From a virus, in the IMG/VR virus record IMGVR_UViG_3300031251_000046, positions 1-43,142 of that record: 43,142 nucleotides of DNA. One strand, written 5' to 3'. The first letter of the stretch is position 1; every line of letters starts with the position of its first letter. The notes under the pieces were generated by a model. It ran no database searches, was not told the DNA's origin, and worked only from the letters and a program-made list of their open reading frames with translations. This document shows positions 7,829 through 14,266 of the stretch, in pieces. The translations under genes were made by a program, and so were the position numbers.

Positions 7829-7878
7829 TGTTTCTCCAGGATGATGAGGTAGGCGATGGTGAAGGCGAGGAGGGGCAT
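7753..7878 (-). CDS. Overlapping out-of-frame ORF with N-terminal membrane helix, 41 aa
   Basis: Begins MPLLAFTIAYLIILEKQW and then turns Ser/Thr/Pro-rich. Its ATG overlaps the upstream coiled-coil gene's stop (TGATG), which suits translational coupling, and its last 76 bases overlap the 39-aa membrane gene in another frame. The second half is read through in the wrong-looking composition, so it may be a leader that couples translation, not a stable protein. Confidence 0.4.
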   Translation of the reverse strand: MPLLAFTIAYLIILEKQWASIFSAKTSTTSSGPRRPLQSSP

Positions 7879-8054
7879 CAGTCAGCCCTCTTCGCCAGCT
7901 CACGCTGGTATTGGCCGATGAAGCTCTGGAGCTGCAGGTTCTCAGCCCTGAGGCGCTTCACAAGCTCCTCCAGCTCTTTGACGCGGAGCGAGTGCAGCAC
8001 ATCGATCTGATCGAGGATGCGCTCATACAGTTCTGAGCGGGTCCGGAGGCGCAT
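7878..8054 (-). CDS. Small coiled-coil protein, 58 aa
   Basis: Reads MRLRTRSELYERILDQIDVL and continues HSLRVKELEELVKRLRAENL, then QLQSFIGQYQRELAKRAD. Leucine heptads run through most of the length, so a dimeric coiled coil is likely. The ATG overlaps the upstream stop and its own stop overlaps the next ATG (both TGATG). Function unknown. Confidence 0.65.
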   Translation of the reverse strand: MRLRTRSELYERILDQIDVLHSLRVKELEELVKRLRAENLQLQSFIGQYQRELAKRAD

Positions 8055-8224
8055 CAGCGCCCCTGCCGCATCTGCTTCCGCACAGCGGCCATGAACTGAC
8101 CGTGGAAGCGTCCGCGCTGTTCGCGGGTCATGGAGCGAAGGTTGAAGAGCCCCGCGCCTTTGATCGCCACGTCCCAGTGAGTGGCACCCATGCGGATCGT
8201 GACGGAGGGGGAATGCGCGGCCAT
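8054..8224 (-). CDS. Hypothetical protein, 56 aa, first gene after RNA polymerase
   Basis: Begins MAAHSPSVTIRMGATHWDVA and ends QFMAAVRKQMRQGR; basic C-terminal helix, no known motif. The start is fixed by a strong site, AGGAGATC, just before ATG 8224. The same AGGAGATC leader precedes two early genes (13645 and 14028). It is the first gene of the replication operon, downstream of the tandem repeats that follow the RNA polymerase gene. Confidence 0.65.
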   Translation of the reverse strand: MAAHSPSVTIRMGATHWDVAIKGAGLFNLRSMTREQRGRFHGQFMAAVRKQMRQGR

Positions 8225-8281
8225 GATGATCTCCTGTTGGTGAGGTCTCGTCCCAAGCGCCAAAAGCGGCTGGAATGAAAA

Positions 8282-8304
8282 GGCAAGATGCGTCGACTAA
8301 TTGG
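8282..8304 (-). repeat. Direct repeat copy A, promoter candidate
   Basis: A 23-bp unit identical to 8401-8423 and 119 bp away from it. On the minus strand it contains CCAATTAGTCGACGCATCTT. I found no further exact copy in the window, so if it is a phage promoter the other promoters must be more diverged. Confidence 0.6.
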
Positions 8305-8400
8305 CTGTGGTTGACGAGGGGCTGTTAAAGCGGCCACTGAGGTGCCCCTCAATGGCAGCTCTACTGCAGTTACACTGCACTTATATGGACATCCAACCGG

Positions 8401-8423
8401 GGCAAGATGCGTCGACTAATTGG
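8401..8423 (-). repeat. Direct repeat copy B, promoter candidate
   Basis: Second copy of the 23-bp unit; it starts 24 bases from the end of the RNA polymerase gene. Upstream on the minus strand it shares GTCAAC and CAGCCC with copy A at the same distances. Confidence 0.6.
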
Positions 8424-8446
8424 ATGTTGTTGACTTTGGGCTGCTT

Positions 8447-10879
8447 TCACGAGAAAAAGAAGTCACTGAGGAGGACTTGATTTAGGTCAAGATCACCCTT
8501 CGGAGGGAGGGGTGGGAGGTCCCCGTCGAGGATGGCGGCGTCCAGCTCGTCGCGCAGCGCCCCGAGCACATCCTTGCTGTAGATGTCCACGAAGACGACG
8601 CGGAGGCAATCCCCGAGCACGTCCGTGTCACAGGCATGGGTCCCATAGCTGTCGTGGATCATAGCGAAGGACGTGATCCCGTGGTTCAGGCACTCATCCA
8701 CCGTGAGCATCAGCGCCGCCGCATCCATGCTGTGAATGAAGTTTGGGGAGATGCCACTGGCTTGGCGGTGGGGGTCGAGCCGCTGGGTCTGCTCTTTGGT
8801 CACGAAGGTGACGAGGCTCCCGTGCAGTCGCGTCTGGACACGCCTTTCTTTCACAGCCCAGTAGGCCTGCTGTGCCACGAAGCCAGAGGGCGTCGTCCAG
8901 GTGAGTGGGACGCCGGCCTTGGTCGCCACCCTCGCGGCCTTCCTAAGCCACTCCATGGCCTCCGTCGCGGCCACAACCACCTCCCCGATTGACTTCCACA
9001 CCTGACCCCCGAGCCACGAGGCGTTCTTGATCAGCTCGTCCCCGAACGGGTTCTCCTGGCCTCCCTTGATGCGCTCGGTGACAGCCTGGATCACATAGTC
9101 CCGGCAGGAGGACTGGGTCCCGCCGTAGGGGAGCACCATCACCGGCCGCTTGGTGATCTTGCGGTCGATGCCGAAGCGGACCCACTCAGCGGCGCGCCAC
9201 GCATCCTCGCCACCTTCCGCGACGAGGGCCTTGAGGCGCTCCACCACGCGCTCTGCGACCTTCCCATAGATGTCCTGCGGCTTCTCATGGGGGATCAGGT
9301 TGACGGCCGCGCCGCCGACAGGATCACGGAGCATGGCAGAGAAGTGCTGGAGGCCATTGCAGGAGCCATCCAGGGCGATCGGCAGCCGGCTCTCAAAGGC
9401 GAGACCGGCGTCGAAGAAGCCCCGCCACTCGAAGCAGAAGGCCAGGAAGCACCAAGGGCTGTCCGCCTCGGTCCACCAGCGGTTCTCGATGGGGTTCTTC
9501 GCCACCGCCAAGATTTCCTCATAGTGGGCATAGACCCAGTCGATGCGCTCGGGGTGAGAGACCTTGTCCACGCCGAAGCAGTTCGCCCCGTGGATGGCGA
9601 GCCAGCCGGCAGCCTTGTGGGTCCCCAGAGGCTTCGCCTCGGAGAACTGGAGCAGACCCCGGCACAGATCGTTCCCCTGCGGATTAAGGCCGCCAGGGCG
9701 CGCGTAAACCCGGCCGCGGAAGTCGAGGTTGTGGGGCATGTATATCGCGGCCTCATGCTGCAGCTCCTCGGCCACGGAGAGGATTTGAGCGGCAAGGATG
9801 CGCTGGCTGCGCGCGCCGACGTTCATCTCGTAAACGCGCTTGGCGTGGCGCTTCCACTCTTTCCGGGCCTCCTCGTTCTCCTCGATGTCGTGGGGCTTCG
9901 GGGGGAGCGGGAGATCCTCGCGGTTCGGCATCCCGCCCACATCAGCGCCGGCCTCCCAGAGGGCCTCAGCGACCTTCAGCACGTCCCGGTTGATGGACCA
10001 CGGGGTCTCCTGGATGGCGTTCAGGGCCGTATGGACGACGCTCAGATCGGCCTCTTTGAGCCGCTCGGCGTGCCCCTTGGACATGCGCTTGACGAGCGGA
10101 GCCTTGAGGATGTGGTCGGAGCGGTATCCGCCGCCTCGGAGGCCCTTCCACAACCGCGGGGGGACGATCATCGGCATCGTGACTGGACGCAGGATGGCGA
10201 GCTGCTCATTGCGGCTTTTGAGCCACTCCACGAGGGCTGGAGACGCGCGGACGACAGGCGCAGACTTGTTCTTTCCGACCATGACGTGCTCGATCTCCAG
10301 CCAGTCCAGGGCCGGAGACACGGCGTCGAGGAGGAACGTCCCGATCTTCAGCCTATCCTCTTGACCCCACCCCTCCCACTCCAGCCCGTAGCGGTTCGCG
10401 GATAGGTTCATGACGGTGCGGGTGTGCTGCGGGGTCGAGCCGCGATCGGCGAGGTTGTCCATGATGACGCCGTAGAGCGCAGGTGAGCGCTCCTCGAAGG
10501 CGGCCATCTTCAGTTCCAGCTCCAGGGCCCCAGCGATGGCGGAGACGGTGTTTGAGAGGGGCCGCGACTTGTAGACCGCCACGCTGCTCACGACCGTGTT
10601 CAGGGTCAGATACGCCAGGAGGTCAGGCTCGATGTCCTTGACCGCCAGGGCGGCCGTTGACTTGCGCCCCGCCCGGCCGCCCAGGGCCGCCTCGATGCGC
10701 GTCTTGATGGCGTCCGAAGCCGGCTTGAGGGACTGCTTCATCAGGAAGAGCCCGGCCTCGGTCTCGTTCCCAGCCTCCCCTTCCCGGGCCCGGTCGAAGT
10801 TTCGATTGAACCGGGCGATGCCGCGGTCGAGGGCGCGCTTCTCCATCTCGATCTGACGGTTGAGTAATGCTTCGTCCAT
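8447..10879 (-). CDS. T7-like single-subunit RNA polymerase (gp1-like)
   Basis: Transcribes the middle and late phage genes from phage-specific promoters. 810 residues from ATG 10879 (T7 has 883). Catalytic landmarks match T7: PIALDGSCNGLQHFSAML with D504 (T7 D537), RKITKRPVMVLPYGGTQ carrying the Lys and Tyr of motif B (T7 K631 and Y639), and FAMIHDSYGTHACD with D743 (T7 D812). It ends SDFFFS, like the aromatic C-terminal foot of T7 RNAP. GAGAGGAC before ATG 10879 fixes the start; the frame extends upstream to a TTG at 10921, but that part is intergenic. The gene stands alone with a 279-base leader and is followed by the candidate tandem promoters. Confidence 0.96.
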   Translation of the reverse strand: MDEALLNRQIEMEKRALDRGIARFNRNFDRAREGEAGNETEAGLFLMKQSLKPASDAIKTRIEAALGGRAGRKSTAALAVKDIEPDLLAYLTLNTVVSSVAVYKSRPLSNTVSAIAGALELELKMAAFEERSPALYGVIMDNLADRGSTPQHTRTVMNLSANRYGLEWEGWGQEDRLKIGTFLLDAVSPALDWLEIEHVMVGKNKSAPVVRASPALVEWLKSRNEQLAILRPVTMPMIVPPRLWKGLRGGGYRSDHILKAPLVKRMSKGHAERLKEADLSVVHTALNAIQETPWSINRDVLKVAEALWEAGADVGGMPNREDLPLPPKPHDIEENEEARKEWKRHAKRVYEMNVGARSQRILAAQILSVAEELQHEAAIYMPHNLDFRGRVYARPGGLNPQGNDLCRGLLQFSEAKPLGTHKAAGWLAIHGANCFGVDKVSHPERIDWVYAHYEEILAVAKNPIENRWWTEADSPWCFLAFCFEWRGFFDAGLAFESRLPIALDGSCNGLQHFSAMLRDPVGGAAVNLIPHEKPQDIYGKVAERVVERLKALVAEGGEDAWRAAEWVRFGIDRKITKRPVMVLPYGGTQSSCRDYVIQAVTERIKGGQENPFGDELIKNASWLGGQVWKSIGEVVVAATEAMEWLRKAARVATKAGVPLTWTTPSGFVAQQAYWAVKERRVQTRLHGSLVTFVTKEQTQRLDPHRQASGISPNFIHSMDAAALMLTVDECLNHGITSFAMIHDSYGTHACDTDVLGDCLRVVFVDIYSKDVLGALRDELDAAILDGDLPPLPPKGDLDLNQVLLSDFFFS

Positions 10880-11158
10880 GCTGGGTCCTCTCTCTCTTGT
10901 GGTGCCACTTGTGGCTGCCAAAACTGCCGCTTGGCCGCCAATCCGGTGCGGGTGGAAAAGGGCTGTTATCAGGGGCCGGAATGAGGCCCTAGAAGGGTTG
11001 AATTTACTGACGTTTGGCAGCTATCTAAGGAAAAAAATAGGGACCACGCCGGAACCTAAATCCCATGCGCGGCCCCAGATCGTCCGGTTTCCCTTTAGTG
11101 GAGGGGCCGGGGTGGTGTCAATTTGGCGGGGGCTGCCACAAGGGCTGCCACAACTCCC
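10880..11158. promoter_or_regulatory. Leader of the RNA polymerase gene
   Basis: No gene visible. On the minus strand a consensus TTGACA (11121-11116) is followed about 16-17 bases later by ACTAAA, a possible but weak host sigma70 promoter. Further down, a seven-T run follows GGGA...TCCC, a poor terminator candidate. Two perfect adjacent 12-bp repeats (11130-11141 and 11142-11153) and a diverged third near 10908-10920 share the core TGGCAGCC. Confidence 0.4.
11130..11153. repeat. Two adjacent 12-bp direct repeats
   Basis: GGGCTGCCACAA occurs twice with no gap. A related sequence, TTGTGGCTGCCAAAA, lies near 10909-10923, ahead of the RNA polymerase start. Repeats at this place could be integrase arm sites or an operator controlling RNA polymerase. 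Confidence 0.5.
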
Positions 11159-11404
11159 TCAGGCGTCCTCCTCGTCCACCACCTCGATGTATCCGTTGAG
11201 TGCGGCGGCGAAGCCCTCGGGGTTGTCCTGGATGAGACGCACTGCCACCTCGGCCTGACCCCGCATCCATACGGAGGATGGCGCGTTGTAGAAGAACTCG
11301 GTCAGGCGCTCACGGCGCAGAGCCCGCTCGGCCTCCCCTTGCGTGTCGAAGGAGCGCCCGTCTTCGAGGACGTAGGACGGCTTCTGGATCACTTTGATTT
11401 GCAT
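11159..11404 (-). CDS. Hypothetical protein, 81 aa
   Basis: Begins MQIKVIQKPSYVLEDGRSFD and continues TQGEAERALRRERLTEFFYN, ending in an acidic tail EVVDEEDA. A strand-loop-strand start followed by helices resembles small phage proteins of unknown function. A GAGAGGG site precedes ATG 11404. It lies between the terminator at the tRNA edge and the RNA polymerase leader, so its transcription must begin locally or read through. Confidence 0.6.
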   Translation of the reverse strand: MQIKVIQKPSYVLEDGRSFDTQGEAERALRRERLTEFFYNAPSSVWMRGQAEVAVRLIQDNPEGFAAALNGYIEVVDEEDA

Positions 11405-11423
11405 CTGTGTGCCCTCTCATGGC

Positions 11424-11448
11424 AAAGAAAAGGCCCCAGATCGGGGCC
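11424..11448 (-). terminator. Intrinsic terminator at the tRNA edge
   Basis: On the minus strand GGCCCC-GATCT-GGGGCC forms a perfect 6-bp GC stem with a 5-base loop, followed directly by TTTTCTTT. It would stop transcripts coming from the integrase and the small ORF below it. Its stem overlaps the first four bases of the tRNA gene on the other strand. Confidence 0.75.
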
Positions 11449-11530
11449 CCTTGGCGGAATTGGTAGACGCCGCGGCTTTAGGTGCCGCTGTCCTCTGGGC
11501 GTGGGGGTTCGAGTCCCTCAGGGGCCACCA
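11445..11530 (+). tRNA. tRNA-Leu (anticodon UAG), CCA encoded; candidate attP
   Basis: The only gene I support on the plus strand. A full cloverleaf folds: acceptor GGCCCCT/AGGGGCC (7/7), D stem GCG/CGC with loop GAATTGGTAGA, anticodon stem GCGGC/GCCGC with loop TTTAGGT (anticodon TAG at 11479-11481), a 4-bp variable arm (11490-11493 with 11497-11500), T stem GGGGG/CCCTC with loop TTCGAGT, discriminator A and CCA at 11528-11530. The long variable arm fits Leu. It lies 138 bases from the integrase stop. Integrases of this type often use tRNA genes as attachment sites, so it may be the phage copy of the host site, a working tRNA, or both. Confidence 0.92.
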
Positions 11531-11675
11531 CCCGAAGCTCTGCGATCTGCTTACACAAGGCGGCGGCCCTGTCCTGCCAGACTTGGGCGCGTTCAGGCTC
11601 GTTTCGCTTGGTCCAGTAGGCGGCCTTGTCCAGCGCAAACTGGTGCGAGTATTGCAGGTCCGCGAGTATCAGCAT
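11478..11675 (-). CDS. Hypothetical protein, 65 aa, ends inside antisense tRNA
   Basis: Reads MLILADLQYSHQFALDKAAY then WTKRNEPERAQVWQDRAAAL, a helical, coding-looking protein. Its ATG overlaps the end of the integrase gene by seven bases. The last 13 or so residues (EGLEPPRPEDSGT) are simply antisense tRNA-Leu, so its C-terminus would change on integration if the tRNA is attP. Function unknown; the 5' two-thirds is the credible part. Confidence 0.5.
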   Translation of the reverse strand: MLILADLQYSHQFALDKAAYWTKRNEPERAQVWQDRAAALCKQIAELRVVAPEGLEPPRPEDSGT

Positions 11676-12685
11676 ACCCCCTCCAATGCCTTCACGGCGT
11701 CTTCCATGTGGGTCGGGGACAGGTGCGAATAGCGCTGCGTCGTGAGGATTGACGCATGGTCCATGAACTTCTGCACCCGGTAGAGGTCAACGCCCCTCTG
11801 GACGAGCCAGGAGGCCGTTGTGTGCCTGAAAACGTGATGCGGGACGCAATCCACCAGGAAAGGCAAATGCGTCTGCAGCCGCCTCCACAGGGCCGTCTGA
11901 GAGCCCTTTGAGACATGCGTGAAGGGGCCAGACTGATCCCGAGGCATCCGCTGCAGCGCGGCGCGCAGTCGGGCCGTGAGCGGGGTGGCTGTGGTGCGCC
12001 CTGACTTACGATCGACGAATGTCACGCGAGGTGCATTGCCGATGTCCACATCCTCCCACCGGAGCTTCTGCGCCTCGCTCAGGCGCGCGCCAGTGTCGAC
12101 GAGGAACAGGTAAAACGTGGCGTCGGTCGGGCGGCCCCACTTGAACAGCAGCGCCTGGATGGCCGCAAACTCCTCGGGCGTCAGGAAGCGCAGCCGACCC
12201 TCACCCTCATGTTGCCAGGAGAGCAGGGGCCGGGCCTCGATCAGGCGCATGTTCGGGTGGACTGCGAACTTGCCGAGCGTCGAGATGGCCGAGAGGTGGC
12301 GATTGACGGTCGCCCCGCTGCGCCCCCTCTTCTCCAGATCGCGGCAATACTCTGCCACTTTCTCGGTCGTGAGGCAGGATGCGGCGCTCGCCTTGGGCCC
12401 GCAGAACTCCGCGAACAGCTCGGCGTTGCGCAGCAGCGTCTCGGCCGATTTCTTCTTGCGCCAATGGGTGGTGCCGACATAGGCGACGAGGCCGCCTATC
12501 GTCGATGGCGAGGGCCCTGGAGAGGCCTTTGAGGGGCTGTCGATCGGCAGCCCCAGAACCAGATTGGCGCGCGCCCGAAGCTCCCAGGCCTCGGCCTCGA
12601 CCTTGCTGGCGAACTCGGGGCGGTAGCGGCGGCCCCCGTATGACAGGTTGACTTGCCACTTCGCCCCGCGTGGAACAACACTCAT
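11669..12685 (-). CDS. int: Tyrosine recombinase / phage integrase
   Basis: Site-specific recombinase for prophage integration and excision, 338 residues. The N-terminal arm-binding region (RYRPEFASKVEAEAWELRAR) and a SAM-like core-binding region (THWRKKKSAETLLRNAELFA) lead into the catalytic domain. Catalytic residues are visible: Arg in DTGARLSEAQKLRW, H-x-x-R in HHVFRHTTASW, His in FMDHASI and the nucleophile Tyr in TQRYSHL. GGAGGTGACCT before ATG 12685 is an excellent ribosome site. It lies between a winged-helix gene and the tRNA-Leu. Integrases are known in a minority of T7-like phages, including pelagiphages and some cyanophages. Confidence 0.95.
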   Translation of the reverse strand: MSVVPRGAKWQVNLSYGGRRYRPEFASKVEAEAWELRARANLVLGLPIDSPSKASPGPSPSTIGGLVAYVGTTHWRKKKSAETLLRNAELFAEFCGPKASAASCLTTEKVAEYCRDLEKRGRSGATVNRHLSAISTLGKFAVHPNMRLIEARPLLSWQHEGEGRLRFLTPEEFAAIQALLFKWGRPTDATFYLFLVDTGARLSEAQKLRWEDVDIGNAPRVTFVDRKSGRTTATPLTARLRAALQRMPRDQSGPFTHVSKGSQTALWRRLQTHLPFLVDCVPHHVFRHTTASWLVQRGVDLYRVQKFMDHASILTTQRYSHLSPTHMEDAVKALEGVC

Positions 12686-12688
12686 AGG

Positions 12689-13051
12689 TCACCTCCGTTC
12701 GAACTCTATCGAGCGACGCACGGCGTCGAGGACGAGCTGCCCCTTCTTGTTGAGGAAGAGTAGCTTCTCGCGGCGATCATCGGGGTTCTCTTCGAGGTCG
12801 ACGACGCCCCAACCGGCGCGCCCTCGGTCCCCATACTTCGAGAGAGCCGCGGTGGTGCGGCTCGTCCCGCTGTCCGCCATGCCCAGCCGACGCAGGATTT
12901 CCTTCTGCGTTATGCCGGGCTTTTTGGCGATCTGAAGGAAGGTCAGGACGGAGTTGACTGTCACGTCCGGGTTCCACTTCCTGAACTCCTCAAGGGCCGC
13001 CGTCATGGCATCAATCCACGCCTGATCGTCCCGCACGTCACTCCTACCCAT
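12689..13051 (-). CDS. Winged-helix (MarR-like) DNA-binding protein
   Basis: A 120-residue protein. The centre reads NSVLTFLQIAKKPGITQKEI then LRRLGMADSGTSRTTAALSK, a good helix-turn-helix, followed by a wing-like segment (GWGVVDLEENPDDRREKLLF) and LNKKGQLVLDAV, the closing pattern of MarR-type proteins. A regulatory role in the lysis-lysogeny choice is inferred from its place directly upstream of the integrase. GGAGGGTGACGAT precedes ATG 13051; an upstream in-frame TTG contains that ribosome site and is rejected. Confidence 0.75.
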   Translation of the reverse strand: MGRSDVRDDQAWIDAMTAALEEFRKWNPDVTVNSVLTFLQIAKKPGITQKEILRRLGMADSGTSRTTAALSKYGDRGRAGWGVVDLEENPDDRREKLLFLNKKGQLVLDAVRRSIEFERR

Positions 13052-13081
13052 ATCGTCACCCTCCAATTGAGTGTGGGCGCG

Positions 13082-13366
13082 CTACTCCCGACTAGGCGCG
13101 AAGGCCCAGGCGAGGAGCGCAACATGGTAGAGCCGGCCGCGCGCCGCGCAATAGTGCGACTGCAAACCAAGCTCGACCTCCATGCGCTGCGCGAAACGCT
13201 CCTCGTCTCGGAAGACCAGGGGCTCTCCTTGCGCGCGCATCCACGCGACAACGCCATCTTTGAAAGCCATCGCGAACTCTAAAACCGTCATGTGTTCTTG
13301 CATGGGCCTTACCGCCATCTGGTAGCGTGTGGGCCCTCCTCGTTTGGCTGTATTATGCGATTTCAT
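13082..13366 (-). CDS. Hypothetical early protein, 94 aa
   Basis: Begins MKSHNTAKRGGPTRYQMAVR; the body (TVLEFAMAFKDGVVAWMRAQ...FAQRMEVELGLQSHY) looks helical. No motif recognised. Start ATG 13366 has a GACGAG just before it; the ATGs at 13318 and 13303 are alternatives. Early position suggests host take-over or defence evasion, but nothing in the sequence proves it. Confidence 0.55.
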   Translation of the reverse strand: MKSHNTAKRGGPTRYQMAVRPMQEHMTVLEFAMAFKDGVVAWMRAQGEPLVFRDEERFAQRMEVELGLQSHYCAARGRLYHVALLAWAFAPSRE

Positions 13367-13420
13367 CTCGTCGCCTCACGATAGTTACTCCCTTCTGGCT
13401 GGCATTTCAAGCCTGAGGCA

Positions 13421-13645
13421 TCAGGCCGCGAGGTGCCAGCCTTCATCCTCAAGCTGGTAGCTGAGATCGGCGGCAACGCGATGGTCAACAGCAAATGAGT
13501 TAGTCCCTAGAATTTGCCAATCTTCAAGGGCAAACCTGAGGGTGGTGCTCAGGAAATGTTGAGCATCCTCACTCTCGGCTGTGAAGTGATGGACCGTTCC
13601 GAAGTCTATCACGCGAAAATCACACGGTTCTTTTGCGCCGTCCAT
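13421..13645 (-). CDS. Hypothetical early protein, 74 aa, ends LAA
   Basis: Begins MDGAKEPCDFRVIDFGTVHH and continues FTAESEDAQHFLSTTLRFAL; ends DEGWHLAA. AGGAGATCACGCC before ATG 13645 fixes the start. The C-terminal LAA resembles the end of an ssrA-type degron. Upstream lies a 22-bp leader repeat shared with the next early gene. No known fold recognised. Confidence 0.6.
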   Translation of the reverse strand: MDGAKEPCDFRVIDFGTVHHFTAESEDAQHFLSTTLRFALEDWQILGTNSFAVDHRVAADLSYQLEDEGWHLAA

Positions 13646-13657
13646 GGCGTGATCTCC

Positions 13658-13679
13658 TGCCCTGCCATCATCAGGCCGC
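13658..13679. repeat. 22-bp leader repeat, copy 1
   Basis: Identical to 14047-14068. In both places it lies a short distance upstream of an AGGAGATC ribosome site on the minus strand (genes starting at 13645 and 14028), and both are followed further upstream by GC-rich, hairpin-prone sequence. A duplicated 5' leader is the simplest reading. Confidence 0.6.
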
Positions 13680-13746
13680 TCTAGGGCATGTGAGCGACGA
13701 CAAGGCGCGCCCCGCAAGGGGATACGCGGCGGCCTTGTTTCGGCGG

Positions 13747-14028
13747 TTAGGCTGCCGCGCTGGGGGGCGCGAAGCGGTCAGCGCCGACCTTGCGGAGCGG
13801 CGTCGAGCGCATTCCAGCGGTCAGGCGAATGCTGGCGGTAAGGTCCTCGATCAGCCGGGTGCGCTTGACCAGGAGGTGCGAGGCATCCTCGATGGTTGCG
13901 CCGCGCTCCACGATGGTGAAGCGGCCGGGACCGACAATGGCGCTGGTCGTGATAGCGCCCTGCTCAACGACGATCGAAGCGGACTTGAGCGCGCGAGCCT
14001 TACGTTCCCAGTAGCCAGGATTGCGCAT
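13747..14028 (-). CDS. Hypothetical early protein, 93 aa, ends AAA
   Basis: Begins MRNPGYWERKARALKSASIV and continues VEQGAITTSAIVGPGRFTIV, a strand-rich middle, then helices (ATIEDASHLLVKRTRLIEDL) and the tail APPSAAA. AGGAGATCACT precedes ATG 14028. No family recognised. Confidence 0.6.
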   Translation of the reverse strand: MRNPGYWERKARALKSASIVVEQGAITTSAIVGPGRFTIVERGATIEDASHLLVKRTRLIEDLTASIRLTAGMRSTPLRKVGADRFAPPSAAA

Positions 14029-14046
14029 AGTGATCTCCTGTTGAAA

Positions 14047-14068
14047 TGCCCTGCCATCATCAGGCCGC
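14047..14068. repeat. 22-bp leader repeat, copy 2
   Basis: Second copy of the 13658-13679 repeat, 389 bp away, ahead of the gene starting at 14028. The spacing between repeat and ribosome site differs by a few bases between copies. Confidence 0.6.
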
Positions 14069-14120
14069 ACAAGGGCGAGGTGCGACGACGCGCGAGCGAT
14101 GAAACCCGCGCGTTTCGGCG

Positions 14121-14246
14121 TCAGCGTGTGGCGTCCAAGAGGCTCAAGAGCGCGGCCATGAAGCGGCCGGCGAGGAACATTGCGGCGACAAACATCAGAG
14201 CGCCGGGGAGGGTTTCGATGTGCTGCAGAAACTTGTTCATTGTCAT
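14121..14246 (-). CDS. Small early membrane protein, 41 aa
   Basis: Reads MTMNKFLQHIETLPGALMFV then AAMFLAGRFMAALLSLLDATR. One long hydrophobic helix (about residues 14-37) interrupted by Arg28. GGGAGATC lies just before ATG 14246; ATG 14240 is an alternative. An early inner-membrane peptide could serve superinfection exclusion, but that is a guess. Confidence 0.6.
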   Translation of the reverse strand: MTMNKFLQHIETLPGALMFVAAMFLAGRFMAALLSLLDATR

Positions 14247-14266
14247 TGATCTCCCTTAGGCTGCGG

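Larger units (their letters stand above)
8225..8446. promoter_or_regulatory. Intergenic control region after the RNA polymerase gene; candidate tandem promoters and primary origin
   Basis: No gene is visible in these 222 bases. They hold two direct repeats, 8282-8304 and 8401-8423, that are identical over 23 bases and stay similar for about 25 more on the side facing RNA polymerase (shared GTCAAC and CAGCCC on the minus strand). Between them is a 29-base element (8316-8344) that recurs at 17187-17215, and CAGTTA-type hexamers at 11-bp spacing (8356, 8367, 8378). In T7 the corresponding place, just after gene 1, holds promoters phi1.1A and phi1.1B and the primary replication origin. The functional reading is inference. 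Confidence 0.6.

Noticed and set aside
8282-8423. CRISPR array
   Set aside because: There are only two repeat copies, with a 96-base interval that itself contains shared control elements; no array exists in the window.
11478-11516. Conserved-looking peptide EGLEPPRPE as a protein motif
   Set aside because: It is antisense tRNA sequence, a common artefact, not evidence of a protein family.
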